Shown: one piece after another, positions 17,310 to 26,011 of the stretch
Numbering within the stretch: the stretch's first letter is position 1
Layout of the letters: each line of letters starts with the position of its first letter
Assembly: GCF_016916835.1 (NCBI RefSeq)
Contig: NZ_JAFFIX010000014.1
Coordinates: 1-64,000 of the forward strand
DNA: 64,000 nt
Source of the DNA: Actinacidiphila bryophytorum
Lineage (GTDB): Bacteria; Actinomycetota; Actinomycetes; Streptomycetales; Streptomycetaceae
Direction: 5' to 3'
Notes under the pieces: generated by a model
Told to the model about the DNA's origin: nothing
Databases searched by the model: none
What the model saw: the letters and a program-made list of their open reading frames with translations, nothing else
Made by a program: the position numbers and the translations under genes

Positions 17310-17446
17310 GGCCCGGCGGCGCCTTTGCGGCGGCCGGAGGAAAAGACCGGGAAATTCGTCGGCGGGCCGTGTCGATCCGCGGCTGCGCCGTTCGACCTCG
17401 GGGTGAGAGGGTCGAGAGGCGACCCCGGTTGGTGAGGAGCAGGACG

Positions 17447-17866
17447 ATGGCGAAGTACATGCTGATCATGCGCGGCACGGACGAGTCCATGGCGAAGATG
17501 ATGGAGACGCCCTTCGAGGAGATGCTGGAGACGGTCGGCCGCTTCAACGACGAGCTGGTCAAGGCCGGGGTGCTGGTCGCCGCCGAGGGCCTGGACGACC
17601 CGTCGCAGGGCGTGGTGGTCGACTTCGGCAGCGAGGCGCCGGTGGTCACCGACGGCCCCTACGGCGAGACCAAGGAGCTGTTCGGCGGCTTCTACCTGAT
17701 CGACGTGGCCTCCAAGGAGGAGGCGGTCGAGTGGGCCAAGCGGCTGCCGGCCTTCCCCGGCTCCAAGTGCGAGGTCCGCCGGGTCCCGACCATCGACGAG
17801 TTCCCGCAGGACAACGAGTGGATCATCAAGGAGCGGGCCTGGCGCGAGCGCACCGGCCAGCTCTGA
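17447..17866 (+). CDS. DGPF/YCII-family protein paired with an ECF sigma factor
   Basis: A 139-residue YCII-related protein. It contains the DGPF signature as VVTDGPYGETKELFGGFYLIDVASKEEAVEWAKRLPAFPGSKCEVR. Its last base overlaps the start of the ECF sigma gene. DGPF proteins are the regular partners of ECF42 sigma factors; their exact role is unresolved, although YCII relatives are small enzymes or stress-linked proteins. ATG at 17447 with GAGGAGC upstream. Confidence 0.88.
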   Translation: MAKYMLIMRGTDESMAKMMETPFEEMLETVGRFNDELVKAGVLVAAEGLDDPSQGVVVDFGSEAPVVTDGPYGETKELFGGFYLIDVASKEEAVEWAKRLPAFPGSKCEVRRVPTIDEFPQDNEWIIKERAWRERTGQL

Positions 17867-19170
17867 TGCCCCGGCCCACCGACGGCCCGCCGGTCACCGA
17901 GTCGGCACGGCGGGCCGTCGAGGCGGTGTGGCGGATCGAGTCCGCCAGGATCGTCGCCGCCCTCGCCCGCTACACCCGGGACTTCGCGCTCGCCGAGGAC
18001 GTCGCCCAGGAGGCGGTCGCCGAGGCGCTGGTCGCCTGGTCGCGCGACGGCCGCCCCGCCGACCCGGTGGGCTGGCTGCTGGCGACCGCCCGGCGCCGCG
18101 CCATCGACGGCTTCCGCCGCCGCACGGCGCTCGCCGAGCGCTACGCACTGCTCGCCGGCGCCCTGGCCGAGGGCGAGGCCAGCTCGGGTGCCGCGGCACC
18201 GCAGGACCGGGCGGGCGAGCTGCCGTGGGACCCCGACCGGGTGGATGACGACGTCCTCGCGCTGATGTTCGTCGCCTGCCACCCGGTGCTGTCGCCCGAG
18301 GCGCGCGTGGCGCTGACGCTGCGCGCGGTCGGCGGCCTGGCCAGCGAGGAGATCGCCCGCGCCTTCCTGGTGCCGGTGCCGACGGTTCAGGCGCGGATCA
18401 CCCGGGCGAAGAAGACCATCGCGGCCGCGGGCGTGGCCTTCGAGCTGCCGCCCGCGGCCGAGCGGCGGGAACGGCTCGGCGGCATCCTCAGCGTCCTCTA
18501 CGTGATCTTCACCGAGGGCTCCACGGCCACGGCGGGCGACCGGCTGCTGCGTACCGACCTGGCCTATGAGGCGATCCGGCTGGCCCGCATGCTGGCCGCG
18601 CTGCTGCCGGACGAGCCCGAGGTGCACGGGCTGCTCGCGCTGTTCGAGCTGACCTCGGCGCGCTTCCCCGCCCGTACCGGCCCTGACGGCGAGGCGGTGC
18701 TGCTGGAGGACCAGGACCGCAGGCGCTGGGACCGGTCCGCGATCCGGCGCGGCCTGGCCGCGCTCGGCCGGGCCTCCGTCCTGGGCCGGGGCCTTGGGCC
18801 GTACGGTCTGCAGGCGGCCATCGCGGCGTGCCACGCGTCGGCGCCCTCGGTGCCGGAGACCGACTGGGAGCGGATCGTGCTGCTCTACGAGGCGCTGGGC
18901 CGTGTCGCGCCCTCGCCCGTGGTGGAACTGAACCGGGCTGTCGCCGTCGCCATGGCACAGGGTCCCGCGCAGGCACTGGCGATGGTGGACGAACTGGTGG
19001 CCTCCGACCGCCTGTCGGGCTCCCACCTGCTGCCGAGCGTGCGAGGCGAACTGCTGCGGCGCCTGGGCAGGACGGCGGAGGCCCGCGCGGAACTGGAACT
19101 CGCCGGCCGACTGTGCGGCAACGACAAGGAGCGCGCGGTGCTGCTCCGCAAGGCGGCGGAACTGCACTAG
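17866..19170 (+). CDS. ECF sigma factor of the ECF42 group with TPR-like C-terminal extension
   Basis: A 434-residue RNA polymerase sigma factor. Sigma-2 is at about residues 15-80 (RIVAALARYTRDFALAEDVAQEAVAEALVAW, WLLATARRRAIDGFRR) and sigma-4 at about residues 130-185 (LSPEARVALTLRAVGGLASEEIARAFLVPVPTVQARITRAKKTI). A long C-terminal helical domain follows, with GGILSVLYVIFTEG, LPDEPEVHGLLALFELTSARFPAR and RIVLLYEALGRVAPSPVVELNRAVAVAMAQGP. This layout and the upstream DGPF gene identify ECF42. There is no anti-sigma factor, as usual for the group, where the extension is thought to control activity. The ATG overlaps the DGPF stop (TGATG). Confidence 0.9.
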   Translation: MPRPTDGPPVTESARRAVEAVWRIESARIVAALARYTRDFALAEDVAQEAVAEALVAWSRDGRPADPVGWLLATARRRAIDGFRRRTALAERYALLAGALAEGEASSGAAAPQDRAGELPWDPDRVDDDVLALMFVACHPVLSPEARVALTLRAVGGLASEEIARAFLVPVPTVQARITRAKKTIAAAGVAFELPPAAERRERLGGILSVLYVIFTEGSTATAGDRLLRTDLAYEAIRLARMLAALLPDEPEVHGLLALFELTSARFPARTGPDGEAVLLEDQDRRRWDRSAIRRGLAALGRASVLGRGLGPYGLQAAIAACHASAPSVPETDWERIVLLYEALGRVAPSPVVELNRAVAVAMAQGPAQALAMVDELVASDRLSGSHLLPSVRGELLRRLGRTAEARAELELAGRLCGNDKERAVLLRKAAELH

Positions 19171-19281
19171 CGGGAGCCGCTGTTGTGGCGTCACGGTATT
19201 TGCCGCACTTTGTGGTTGAATGTCGGAATCCTGGCCCTGACTTCGCTGTCGGCCCGTCAACCGCGCAAAGGACATGCAGGA

Positions 19282-20292
19282 ATGTCGAATCACTTCACCG
19301 GTCTCAGCCTCGGCCCGCCGCTGGGCGACCAGCGGCTCGACCTCTGCGACCTCTACGCCTTCCAGTCGCCCGCGGACCCCGCGCGGACCGTGCTCATCCT
19401 CAACGCGAACCCCGAGGCGAAGGCCCTGCACCCCGACGCGATCTACCGCCTCAACATCGACAACGACGGCGACTGCCTCACCGACCTGGCGTTCAGCTAT
19501 GTGTTCTCCGAGCCGAAGGACGGCCGCCAGACCTTCAGCGTCTTCGTCGCCAGGGGCGAGGAGGCCCGCTCACCGGAGGCGGTGGGCGAGAAGGTCGTCA
19601 GCGACGCCGAGGTCTCCTTCGGCCCGGTCGCGAGCACCGTGACCGCCGGTCCCTTCACCTTCTTCGCCGGCAGCCGCAGCGACGCCTTCTTCTTCGACTT
19701 CGACGGGGTCCAGAACCTCTTCGACACCAGCGGCGGCCGGAACTTCACCGCACCCCACCTCGGCGGCAAGTCGCCGTGGACCGGCGTGGACTCCAACACC
19801 GAGGCCAACGTCTTCTCCACGGTGGTGGAGATGCCGACCAGCGAGCTGGGCGCCCGCTCGCCGATCCGCATCTGGGGCCGGTGCAGCGTCCGCGAGGACG
19901 GCAGGCTCAACCACGTCGACCGCGCCGGCCACCCCTCGGTCAGCAGCTTCTTCAACACCGACGAGACCAAGGTCGAGTACAACGCCAGCGAGCCGGTGAA
20001 CGACCGGGAGCGCTGGACCGACCAGTTCGTCCACCTGATGGGCCACACCGGCGACTACACGCGCGAGGAGGCGATCGCCGCGATCGACGCCGACCAGCTG
20101 CTCCCCGACATGCTGGTCTTCGACCCGTCCAAGCCCGCGCGCTACCCCAACGGCCGGGTCTTCACCGACGACGTCATCGACCACCGCCTCGCCTTCCTGT
20201 CCAAGGGCGACATCCCGCCCTCGGGCCTGTCCCCGCACACCGACCTGCTGGACGAGTTCCCCTACCTGGGCAACCCCCACCCGGCGTCCTGA
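19282..20292 (+). CDS. DUF4331 family protein
   Basis: A 336-residue protein matching DUF4331: it begins MSNHFTGLSLGPPLGDQRLDLCDLYAFQSP, then NANPEAKALHPDAIYRLNIDNDGDCLTDLAFSYVF, FFFDFDGVQNLF and TDDVIDHRLAFLSKGD. No signal peptide is visible. Members occur in many actinobacteria, and no function is established. AGGA precedes the ATG at 19282. It is followed by a convergent deoxysugar gene with a terminator-like hairpin in between, so it marks the left edge of the polyketide cluster. Confidence 0.85.
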   Translation: MSNHFTGLSLGPPLGDQRLDLCDLYAFQSPADPARTVLILNANPEAKALHPDAIYRLNIDNDGDCLTDLAFSYVFSEPKDGRQTFSVFVARGEEARSPEAVGEKVVSDAEVSFGPVASTVTAGPFTFFAGSRSDAFFFDFDGVQNLFDTSGGRNFTAPHLGGKSPWTGVDSNTEANVFSTVVEMPTSELGARSPIRIWGRCSVREDGRLNHVDRAGHPSVSSFFNTDETKVEYNASEPVNDRERWTDQFVHLMGHTGDYTREEAIAAIDADQLLPDMLVFDPSKPARYPNGRVFTDDVIDHRLAFLSKGDIPPSGLSPHTDLLDEFPYLGNPHPAS

Positions 20293-20297
20293 GCCCG

Positions 20298-20334
20298 CCC
20301 GGCCGGCTACCGGTCCCGCCGGGAGCCGGCCGGG
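20298..20334. terminator. Bidirectional hairpin at left border of polyketide cluster
   Basis: CCCGGCCGGCT and AGCCGGCCGGG form a perfect 11-bp stem with a 15-nt loop, between the convergent DUF4331 gene and the last gene of the cluster's minus-strand operon. Confidence 0.65.
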
Positions 20335-21281
20335 GGTGCCCCCGCGATCTGCGCCAGCAGCTCCGACTGGCGGACGGTGGTGTCCGCGGCGAAGGACCTG
20401 CCGCGGGCGGCGGCCCGCGCGAAGGCGGCCACCGCCAGGGCCACCTGGTCGGCCGGCTCCAGCGGGTCCTCCTCCGGCAGCAGGCGGGGGACGTGGGTGG
20501 CCGGCGGGGTGAAGGCGTGGGTCAGCGTCAGCGCGGACCTGCTGCCGGTGAGGGTGTACGCCGACCGGTAGGCGTGGTCCAGGCCGAAGCCGAGGGTGAC
20601 CGCGGTGGACGTCGGGGTGTGCACCAGCAGCGCGGTACCGGCCGAGGGCACGCCGAGGCCACCGGGGTCCGACAGGTGCGAGGCCAGCAGCGCCAGCTCC
20701 GGGCCGAGCAGATGCAGGGCAGCCCGCAGCGGGTACACACCGGTGTCCCACAGCGCCCCGCCGCCCAGGTCCTCCCGGTAGCGGATGTCGTCCGCGGGGC
20801 GCCGCGGCACCGTGAACTCCGCGTGCAGGCTGCGCAGTTCCCCCAGCGACCCGTCGGCGGCCAGCTTGCGTACCGCCTCGTGCTGCGGGTGGTGGACGAA
20901 CATGACGTTCTCCATCAGCGCCAGCCCCCGGCGTTCGGCCAGCGCGAACAGCTCCGCCGTCCGCGCCGGCTCCAGCGCGACCGGCTTCTCGGCCAGGACG
21001 TGCTTGCCCGCCTCCAGGGCCGCCCGCGTCCAGTGGGCGTGGAGCGCGGCAGGCAGCGGCACGTACACCGCGTCGACGTCGGGGTCCGCCAGCAGCGCTC
21101 GGTAGCCGGTGACGGCGTGGCACCCGTAGGGGCGTGCCGTCTCCCGCGCCCTCTCCCGGTCCCTGCTGGCGACGGCCACGACCTCGGTCGCCGGGCACGC
21201 GGCGAAGGCCGGCAGCATCCGCCGCCTGGCGATCTCCGCGCAGCCCAGCACCCCGATCCGCAGCGGGGAACCGTTCACCAT
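20307..21281 (-). CDS. NDP-hexose 3-ketoreductase, Gfo/Idh/MocA family
   Basis: A 324-residue oxidoreductase. The N-terminal NAD(P)-binding fold has RIGVLGCAEIARRRMLPAF, followed by VYVPLPAALHAHWTRAALEAGKHVLAEKPVAL with the EKP motif and GGGALWDTGVYPLRAA. It overlaps the start of the NDP-hexose 2,3-dehydratase gene region by 7 bp. In 2,6-dideoxysugar pathways these two enzymes act in tandem (OleV/OleW type): the dehydratase removes the C-2 hydroxyl and the 3-keto intermediate is reduced by this protein. I chose the ATG at 21281, which puts the nucleotide loop at the N-terminus. It is the last gene of the 20-kb minus-strand operon. Confidence 0.87.
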   Translation of the reverse strand: MVNGSPLRIGVLGCAEIARRRMLPAFAACPATEVVAVASRDRERARETARPYGCHAVTGYRALLADPDVDAVYVPLPAALHAHWTRAALEAGKHVLAEKPVALEPARTAELFALAERRGLALMENVMFVHHPQHEAVRKLAADGSLGELRSLHAEFTVPRRPADDIRYREDLGGGALWDTGVYPLRAALHLLGPELALLASHLSDPGGLGVPSAGTALLVHTPTSTAVTLGFGLDHAYRSAYTLTGSRSALTLTHAFTPPATHVPRLLPEEDPLEPADQVALAVAAFARAAARGRSFAADTTVRQSELLAQIAGAPPAGSRRDR

Positions 21282-22651
21282 GTCACTGCCCCGGTCGTCA
21301 TGCACGACAGGAGCGTACGGGCCTGCACATTGACGTAGTGCCCGTGCCGGGCCAGCGACGCCAGCTGCCCCGGCGTCAACCAGCAGTATCCCGGCGGCAG
21401 TTCGTCCTCCACCGGGGCCTCGGGCTGCACGATCAGGCAGCGTGACTCCGCGTTGAGGAAGCGGCCGCCCTCCTCGGAGTGCACCGCCTCGTACAGCACC
21501 TGCTCGGGCTTGGCCTCCAGCACCAGGTCCAGGAAGGGCGGGCGGCCCGCGCTGCCGAGCACGGGGTGGTTGTCCGGCACGCACTGCACGGTCGGCCCGA
21601 TCTCCACGGTGTCGAGGAAGCCGCCCTCGACCCGGGCGTGCGCCAGCAGGTGCGGCACCCCGTCGAAGCGCCGGACGACGAAGGCGATCACACCGCGCCC
21701 GGTCGGCTCGAACATCGGCTGCGTCCAGCTGCCCACCTCGCGGCTGCCCGCCTCGACGCCCACCGAGACGACCTGGAAGAAGCGGCCGTCGGGGCGCCGG
21801 ATCGCCCACGGGTCCTGCTCCCAGCCGGCCACCGAGCGCAGCGGGACCGCGGCCGTCCTGAGGTCGTGCCGCGAGCGCTCACCGGTGAACCACGAGTGCA
21901 GCATGGTGTCCGACAGCTGCGCCGACCGCTCGGGGAAGGCGACCGGTGTGCAGGCCAGCACCGTGCGGGCGTCCATGTTGACCAGGTTGTCGCCGTGCAG
22001 CAGCTCGCCGATCTGGCCCAGGGTCAGCCACGCGAAGTCCGGGTCGTCCGCCACGTCCTCGTCGGTCTCGACCAGCATGTTCCGGTTGGACTTGTGCAGG
22101 AACCACGAGCCGTGCTCGGACTGCAGCACGTCGGCCAGCACCCGGCCCCGCCCGGGCCGTACGAAGTGGTCGATGTACTTCACCGCGGCGCCCTTGTGGA
22201 CCTTGGTGTAGTTCGAGCGCGTCGCCTGCACGGTCGGGGACAGCTGCAGCAGGTTGGGGTTGCCCGGCTCCATCTTGGCCTGCATCAGGAAGTGCAGGAC
22301 CCCGTCGAACTCCTTGGCCAGGATGCCGAGTATGCCGACCTCCGGCTGCCGGATGATGGGCTGCTCCCAGCGCACCCCCGGGTCCTCGCCGACCACCGCG
22401 GACAGCCCCTCGACGGTGAAGAACCGCCCGCTGCGGTGGCCCAGATCGCCGGTGTCCGGCCGGAAGGACCAGCCCTCCAGGTCCGCGAAGGGGATCCGGG
22501 TGACCGCGAAGCGGTGCGCGGCCCGGCGCTCGGCCAGCCACTCCGCGACCTGCGCGGTGCGCGGCCCCGCCCCTGAGGTGCGCTGCGCCGCCGACCTGGC
22601 CAGCCGGCCGGCGAGGCCGGTGTCCTCGCGCGGGTGCAGGGCCGTCGTCAT
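21275..22651 (-). CDS. NDP-hexose 2,3-dehydratase
   Basis: A 458-residue protein of the OleV/EvaA/UrdS family. It consists of two related halves: residues about 45-245 (FFTVEGLSAVVG, EVGILGILAKEFDGVLHFLMQAKMEPGNPNLLQLSPTVQATRSNYT) and about 265-455 (RFFQVVSVGVE, GVIAFVVRRFDGVPHLLAHARVEGGFLDTVEIGPTVQCVPDN), the internal duplication typical of the family. It removes water across C-2/C-3 of NDP-4-keto-6-deoxyglucose. ATG at 22651 with GAGGAG upstream; it overlaps the stop of the 3-dehydratase gene (ATGA). Confidence 0.93.
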   Translation of the reverse strand: MTTALHPREDTGLAGRLARSAAQRTSGAGPRTAQVAEWLAERRAAHRFAVTRIPFADLEGWSFRPDTGDLGHRSGRFFTVEGLSAVVGEDPGVRWEQPIIRQPEVGILGILAKEFDGVLHFLMQAKMEPGNPNLLQLSPTVQATRSNYTKVHKGAAVKYIDHFVRPGRGRVLADVLQSEHGSWFLHKSNRNMLVETDEDVADDPDFAWLTLGQIGELLHGDNLVNMDARTVLACTPVAFPERSAQLSDTMLHSWFTGERSRHDLRTAAVPLRSVAGWEQDPWAIRRPDGRFFQVVSVGVEAGSREVGSWTQPMFEPTGRGVIAFVVRRFDGVPHLLAHARVEGGFLDTVEIGPTVQCVPDNHPVLGSAGRPPFLDLVLEAKPEQVLYEAVHSEEGGRFLNAESRCLIVQPEAPVEDELPPGYCWLTPGQLASLARHGHYVNVQARTLLSCMTTGAVTW

Positions 22652-23952
22652 CGGTAGCTCCTCGTGAACTCCCGGACCGACGCGATGACATAGTCGATCA
22701 TCTCGTCGGTCAGGCCGGGGTAGACCCCGACCCAGAAGGTCTGCTCGGTGATCAGGTCGCTGTTCTCCAGGCCCCCGACGACCCGGTAGGGGCGCCCCGC
22801 GTAGGCGGGCTGCCGGGTCAGGTTGCCCGCGAAGAGCAGTCGGGTGCCGATCTTGCGGGACTCCAGGAAGTCCACCAGCGCCGCCCGGCCGAAGGGCGCC
22901 TTGCGGTCGACGGTGATGACGAAGCCGAACCAGCTCGGCTCGCTGCGCGGGGTCGGCTCGGCCAGGTGCAGGAAGGGCACCCCGTCCAGGCCCTCGCGCA
23001 GCCGCTGCCAGTTGTGCCGGCGGGCGGCCACGAAGCCCTCCAGCTTGTCCAGCTGGGACAGGCCGAGCCCCGCCTGCAGGTCGGTGGTCTTCAGGTTGTA
23101 GCCGATGTGGGAGAACGTGTACTTGTGGTCGTAGCCGTGCGGCAGGTCGCCCATCTGGTGGTCGAACCGCTTGAGGCAGGTGTTGTTCCTGCCCGGCTCG
23201 CACCAGCAGTCCCGGCCCCAGTCGCGCAGCGACTCCACAGCCCTGGCCAGCTTCAGGTCCGAGGTCAGCACGATGCCGCCCTCACCCATCGTCAGATGGT
23301 GCGCGGGGTAGAAGCTCACCGTCGTCAGGTCGCCGAAGGTGCCGGTCAGCCGCCCGTCGTAGGTCGAGCCGACCGCGTCGCAGTTGTCCTCGACGAAGGC
23401 CAGCCCGTGCTCCTTGGCCAGCGCCGCGACTTCGGCGACCTCGAAGGGGTTGCCCAGCGCGTGGGCGATCATGATGCCCCGGGTCTTCGGGCCGATCGCC
23501 GCCGCGACCCGCTCGGCGGTGGTGTTGTAGATGGGCAGTTCGACGTCCACGAAGACCGGGACCATGCCGTTCTGCACGATCGGGTTGACGGTGGTCGGGA
23601 AGCCCGCCGCCACGGTGATGATCTCGTCGCCCGGCTTGAGCGCCCGTTCGCCGCGCACCTTGGAGGTCAGCGCGGTCAGCGCCAGCAGGTTGGCGGACGA
23701 GCCGGAGTTGGTCAGGTGCGCCTTGCGGCGGCCGAGGAGTCTGGCGAAGCGCGACTCGAACTTCCGCGACCGCTCGCCCGCCGCGATCCGCAGGTCGAGC
23801 GCGGCCTCCACCAGGGCGGCCCGGTCGTCGGCGTCGAGCACCGCGCCGGACGGCCAGATCTCGGTGACGCCGGGGACGAAGCCCCCGTCGCCCTGCTGCT
23901 CCATGTGGTACTTGCGGACCTCGTCGAGTACCAGTGCCTTGTGGTCGCTCAC
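22648..23952 (-). CDS. NDP-4-keto-hexose 3-dehydratase, PLP and [2Fe-2S] dependent (SpnQ/UrdQ/E1 type)
   Basis: A 434-residue member of the DegT/DnrJ/EryC1 fold. The Lys that holds PLP in sugar aminotransferases is replaced by His (SFYPAHHLTMGEGG, His 218), the hallmark of C-3 dehydratases. Cys 191, 249, 251 and 259 follow the spacing C-x57-C-x-C-x7-C known for the [2Fe-2S] cluster of E1-type enzymes. It therefore should deoxygenate C-3 of an NDP-4-keto-2,6-dideoxyhexose and give a 2,3,6-trideoxyhexose such as rhodinose or amicetose. No dedicated E3 reductase gene lies nearby, so general ferredoxin/flavodoxin reductases may serve. GTG start at 23952 overlapping the upstream stop. Confidence 0.92.
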   Translation of the reverse strand: MSDHKALVLDEVRKYHMEQQGDGGFVPGVTEIWPSGAVLDADDRAALVEAALDLRIAAGERSRKFESRFARLLGRRKAHLTNSGSSANLLALTALTSKVRGERALKPGDEIITVAAGFPTTVNPIVQNGMVPVFVDVELPIYNTTAERVAAAIGPKTRGIMIAHALGNPFEVAEVAALAKEHGLAFVEDNCDAVGSTYDGRLTGTFGDLTTVSFYPAHHLTMGEGGIVLTSDLKLARAVESLRDWGRDCWCEPGRNNTCLKRFDHQMGDLPHGYDHKYTFSHIGYNLKTTDLQAGLGLSQLDKLEGFVAARRHNWQRLREGLDGVPFLHLAEPTPRSEPSWFGFVITVDRKAPFGRAALVDFLESRKIGTRLLFAGNLTRQPAYAGRPYRVVGGLENSDLITEQTFWVGVYPGLTDEMIDYVIASVREFTRSYR

Positions 23953-24956
23953 GCGGTGCCTCCGGCGGTGTCGGCGGGACCGGCGGCGCGGCGGCTGTCC
24001 GCCGACTTCCACCACCCGGGGTTGTCCCGGTACCAGGCGACGGTGTCGGCCAGGCCCCGGTCGAAGGGGATCTCCGGTGCGTAGCCGAGCTGTTCGCGGA
24101 TCTTGCTGTCGTCCAGCGCGTACCGCAGGTCGTGGCCCTTGCGGTCGGTGACGTACCGGATCATCGAGTCGTCGGCGCCGCACAGCGACAGCAGCAGCTC
24201 GGTCAGCTCCAGGTTGGTGCGGCCGGTGCCGCCGCCGACGTTGTAGATCTCGCCGGGGCCGCCGCCGGTGAGCACCGCCTGCACCGCCCGGCAGTGGTCG
24301 TGCACGTGCAGCCACTCGCGGACGTTGCGCCCGTCGCCGTACAGCGGCACCGGGCGGCCCTCCAGCAGGTTCGTCACGAACAGCGGGATCAGCTTCTCCG
24401 GGAACTGGTAGGGGCCGAAGTTGTTGGAGCAGCGGGTCACCGACACGTCGAGACCGTGGGTGCGCCAGTAGGCGCGCGCGATCAGGTCGGAGCCGGCCTT
24501 GGACGCCGAGTAGGGCGAGTTGGGCATCAGCGGGGCGTCCTCGGCCCACGAGCCCTGCTCCGCCGAGCCGTACACCTCGTCGGTCGAGACGTGGACGAAG
24601 CGCGGCACACCGCGGCGCAGGCACGCCTCCAGCAGGGTCTGGGTGCCGCCGACGTTGGTCCGTACGAACTCCGCGGCCGAGCGCACCGAGCGGTCCACGT
24701 GCGACTCGGCGGCGAAGTGCACCACCGCGTCATGGCCGGGCAGCAGGTCGAGCAGCAGCGGCAGGTCGCAGATGTCGCCCTGCACGAAGTCCATCCGGGG
24801 GTGCGCGGCCGGCAGGTTCTCCCGCCGCCCGGCGTAGCTGAGGATGTCGAGCACCGTCACCCGGGCCTGCTCGTACCCGGGGTAGCCGCCGGCCAGCAGC
24901 GTGCGGACGTAGTGCGAGCCGATGAAGCCGGCGCCGCCTGTCACCAGGAGTCTCAT
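23949..24956 (-). CDS. rmlB: dTDP-glucose 4,6-dehydratase
   Basis: A 335-residue extended SDR. It shows the NAD-binding MRLLVTGGAGFIGSHYVR, HFAAESHVDRS, the active-site triplet VSTDEVYG with YSASKAGSD (Tyr/Lys), RCSNNFGPYQFPEKLIPL and GDGRNVREWLHVHDHC. It converts dTDP-glucose to dTDP-4-keto-6-deoxyglucose, the branch point of the cluster's deoxysugar route. ATG at 24956, sharing one base with the stop of the nucleotidyltransferase gene. Confidence 0.95.
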   Translation of the reverse strand: MRLLVTGGAGFIGSHYVRTLLAGGYPGYEQARVTVLDILSYAGRRENLPAAHPRMDFVQGDICDLPLLLDLLPGHDAVVHFAAESHVDRSVRSAAEFVRTNVGGTQTLLEACLRRGVPRFVHVSTDEVYGSAEQGSWAEDAPLMPNSPYSASKAGSDLIARAYWRTHGLDVSVTRCSNNFGPYQFPEKLIPLFVTNLLEGRPVPLYGDGRNVREWLHVHDHCRAVQAVLTGGGPGEIYNVGGGTGRTNLELTELLLSLCGADDSMIRYVTDRKGHDLRYALDDSKIREQLGYAPEIPFDRGLADTVAWYRDNPGWWKSADSRRAAGPADTAGGTA

Positions 24957-26011
24957 CAGGCCGCGACCTCGATCCGGGTGTGGTCGCCGACGACGAGCCG
25001 GTGCTGAGCCGACGCGCCGACGCTGGCGCCTCGCCCGATCAGCGAGTTGTGCAGGCCCGGCACATCGGTGATGGACGCGCCGTCCATCACGATCGACTCG
25101 GCCAGCCGCGTCGAGCGCAGCAGGCAGCCCCGTCCGATGGCCGTACCTGACCCGATGTGGCTGTCCTCGACCAGGGTGTCCGTGCCGACGATCGCGGGAC
25201 CCTCGATGTGCGAGCGGACGATCCGCGCACCCGGCTCCACCACCACCCGCCCCTCGATCGTGCTGTCCGCGTCGACCTCGCCCGCGACGGCGGGGACCAG
25301 CGCCTCCAGCATCCGCCGGTTGCACTCCAGGACGTCCTCGGTGCGCCCGGTGTCCTTCCAGTACCCGGCGTACTCCTCGGCGCGTACGTCACCGCCGTGC
25401 GCCAGCAGGTGCTGGACGGCGTCGGTGATCTCCAGCTCGCCGCGGGCGCTGGGCCGGATCGCGGCGACCGAGCGGTGGATCGCGGCGGTGAAGAAGTACA
25501 CCCCGATCAGCGCCAGGTCGCTGCGCGGCTGCTGCGGCTTCTCCACCAGCCGGGTGACCCGGCCCGCGGGGTCCAGCTCCGCCACCCCGAAGTTGCGCGG
25601 GTCGGCGACCTTGCGGACCACCAGCTGCGCGTCCGGCCGCTCCGCCGCGAACTGCCGGGCGACGTCGCCGACCCCGTCGGGCAGCATGTTGTCGCCGAGG
25701 TACATCACGAAGTCGTCCTCGCCGAGGAAGGGCCTGGCCAGCAGCACGCAGTGCGCGAGGCCCAGCGGCTCGTCCTGCGGGATGTAGGTGATCCGCACGC
25801 CCAGCCGGGAGCCGTCGCCGATCTCCCGCTCGATCTCGGCGCCCCAGCCGCCCACGACGACGGCGACCTCGGTGACGCCCAGGGCGCTGATGTTGGCCAG
25901 CACGTGTTCCAGAACGGGCCTGTTGGCGATGGGGATGAGCTGTTTGGGCATGGAGTAGCTGAACGGGCGCAGGCGCGTGCCCGACCCGCCTGACAGCACC
26001 AAGGCTTTCAC
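24956..26011 (-). CDS. rmlA: Glucose-1-phosphate thymidylyltransferase, long (StrD-like) type
   Basis: A 351-residue nucleotidyltransferase. The N-terminal domain has LVLSGGSGTRLRPFSYSMPKQLIPIANRPVLEHVL (uridylyl/thymidylyl-transfer loop), FVMYLGDNML and LVEKPQQPRSDLALIGVYFF. The C-terminal 100 residues form a left-handed beta-helix (VVEPGARIVRSHIEGPAIVG, GSGTAIGRGCLL), as in StrD/LanG-type antibiotic enzymes and unlike short housekeeping RmlA. It makes dTDP-glucose. GTG start at 26011 overlapping the previous stop. Confidence 0.93.
   Translation of the reverse strand: MKALVLSGGSGTRLRPFSYSMPKQLIPIANRPVLEHVLANISALGVTEVAVVVGGWGAEIEREIGDGSRLGVRITYIPQDEPLGLAHCVLLARPFLGEDDFVMYLGDNMLPDGVGDVARQFAAERPDAQLVVRKVADPRNFGVAELDPAGRVTRLVEKPQQPRSDLALIGVYFFTAAIHRSVAAIRPSARGELEITDAVQHLLAHGGDVRAEEYAGYWKDTGRTEDVLECNRRMLEALVPAVAGEVDADSTIEGRVVVEPGARIVRSHIEGPAIVGTDTLVEDSHIGSGTAIGRGCLLRSTRLAESIVMDGASITDVPGLHNSLIGRGASVGASAQHRLVVGDHTRIEVAA

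Noticed and set aside
22648-23952. Sugar aminotransferase (DegT family) as the function of this protein
   Set aside because: The PLP-binding Lys is replaced by His and the [2Fe-2S] cysteine spacing is present, both marks of a 3-dehydratase.
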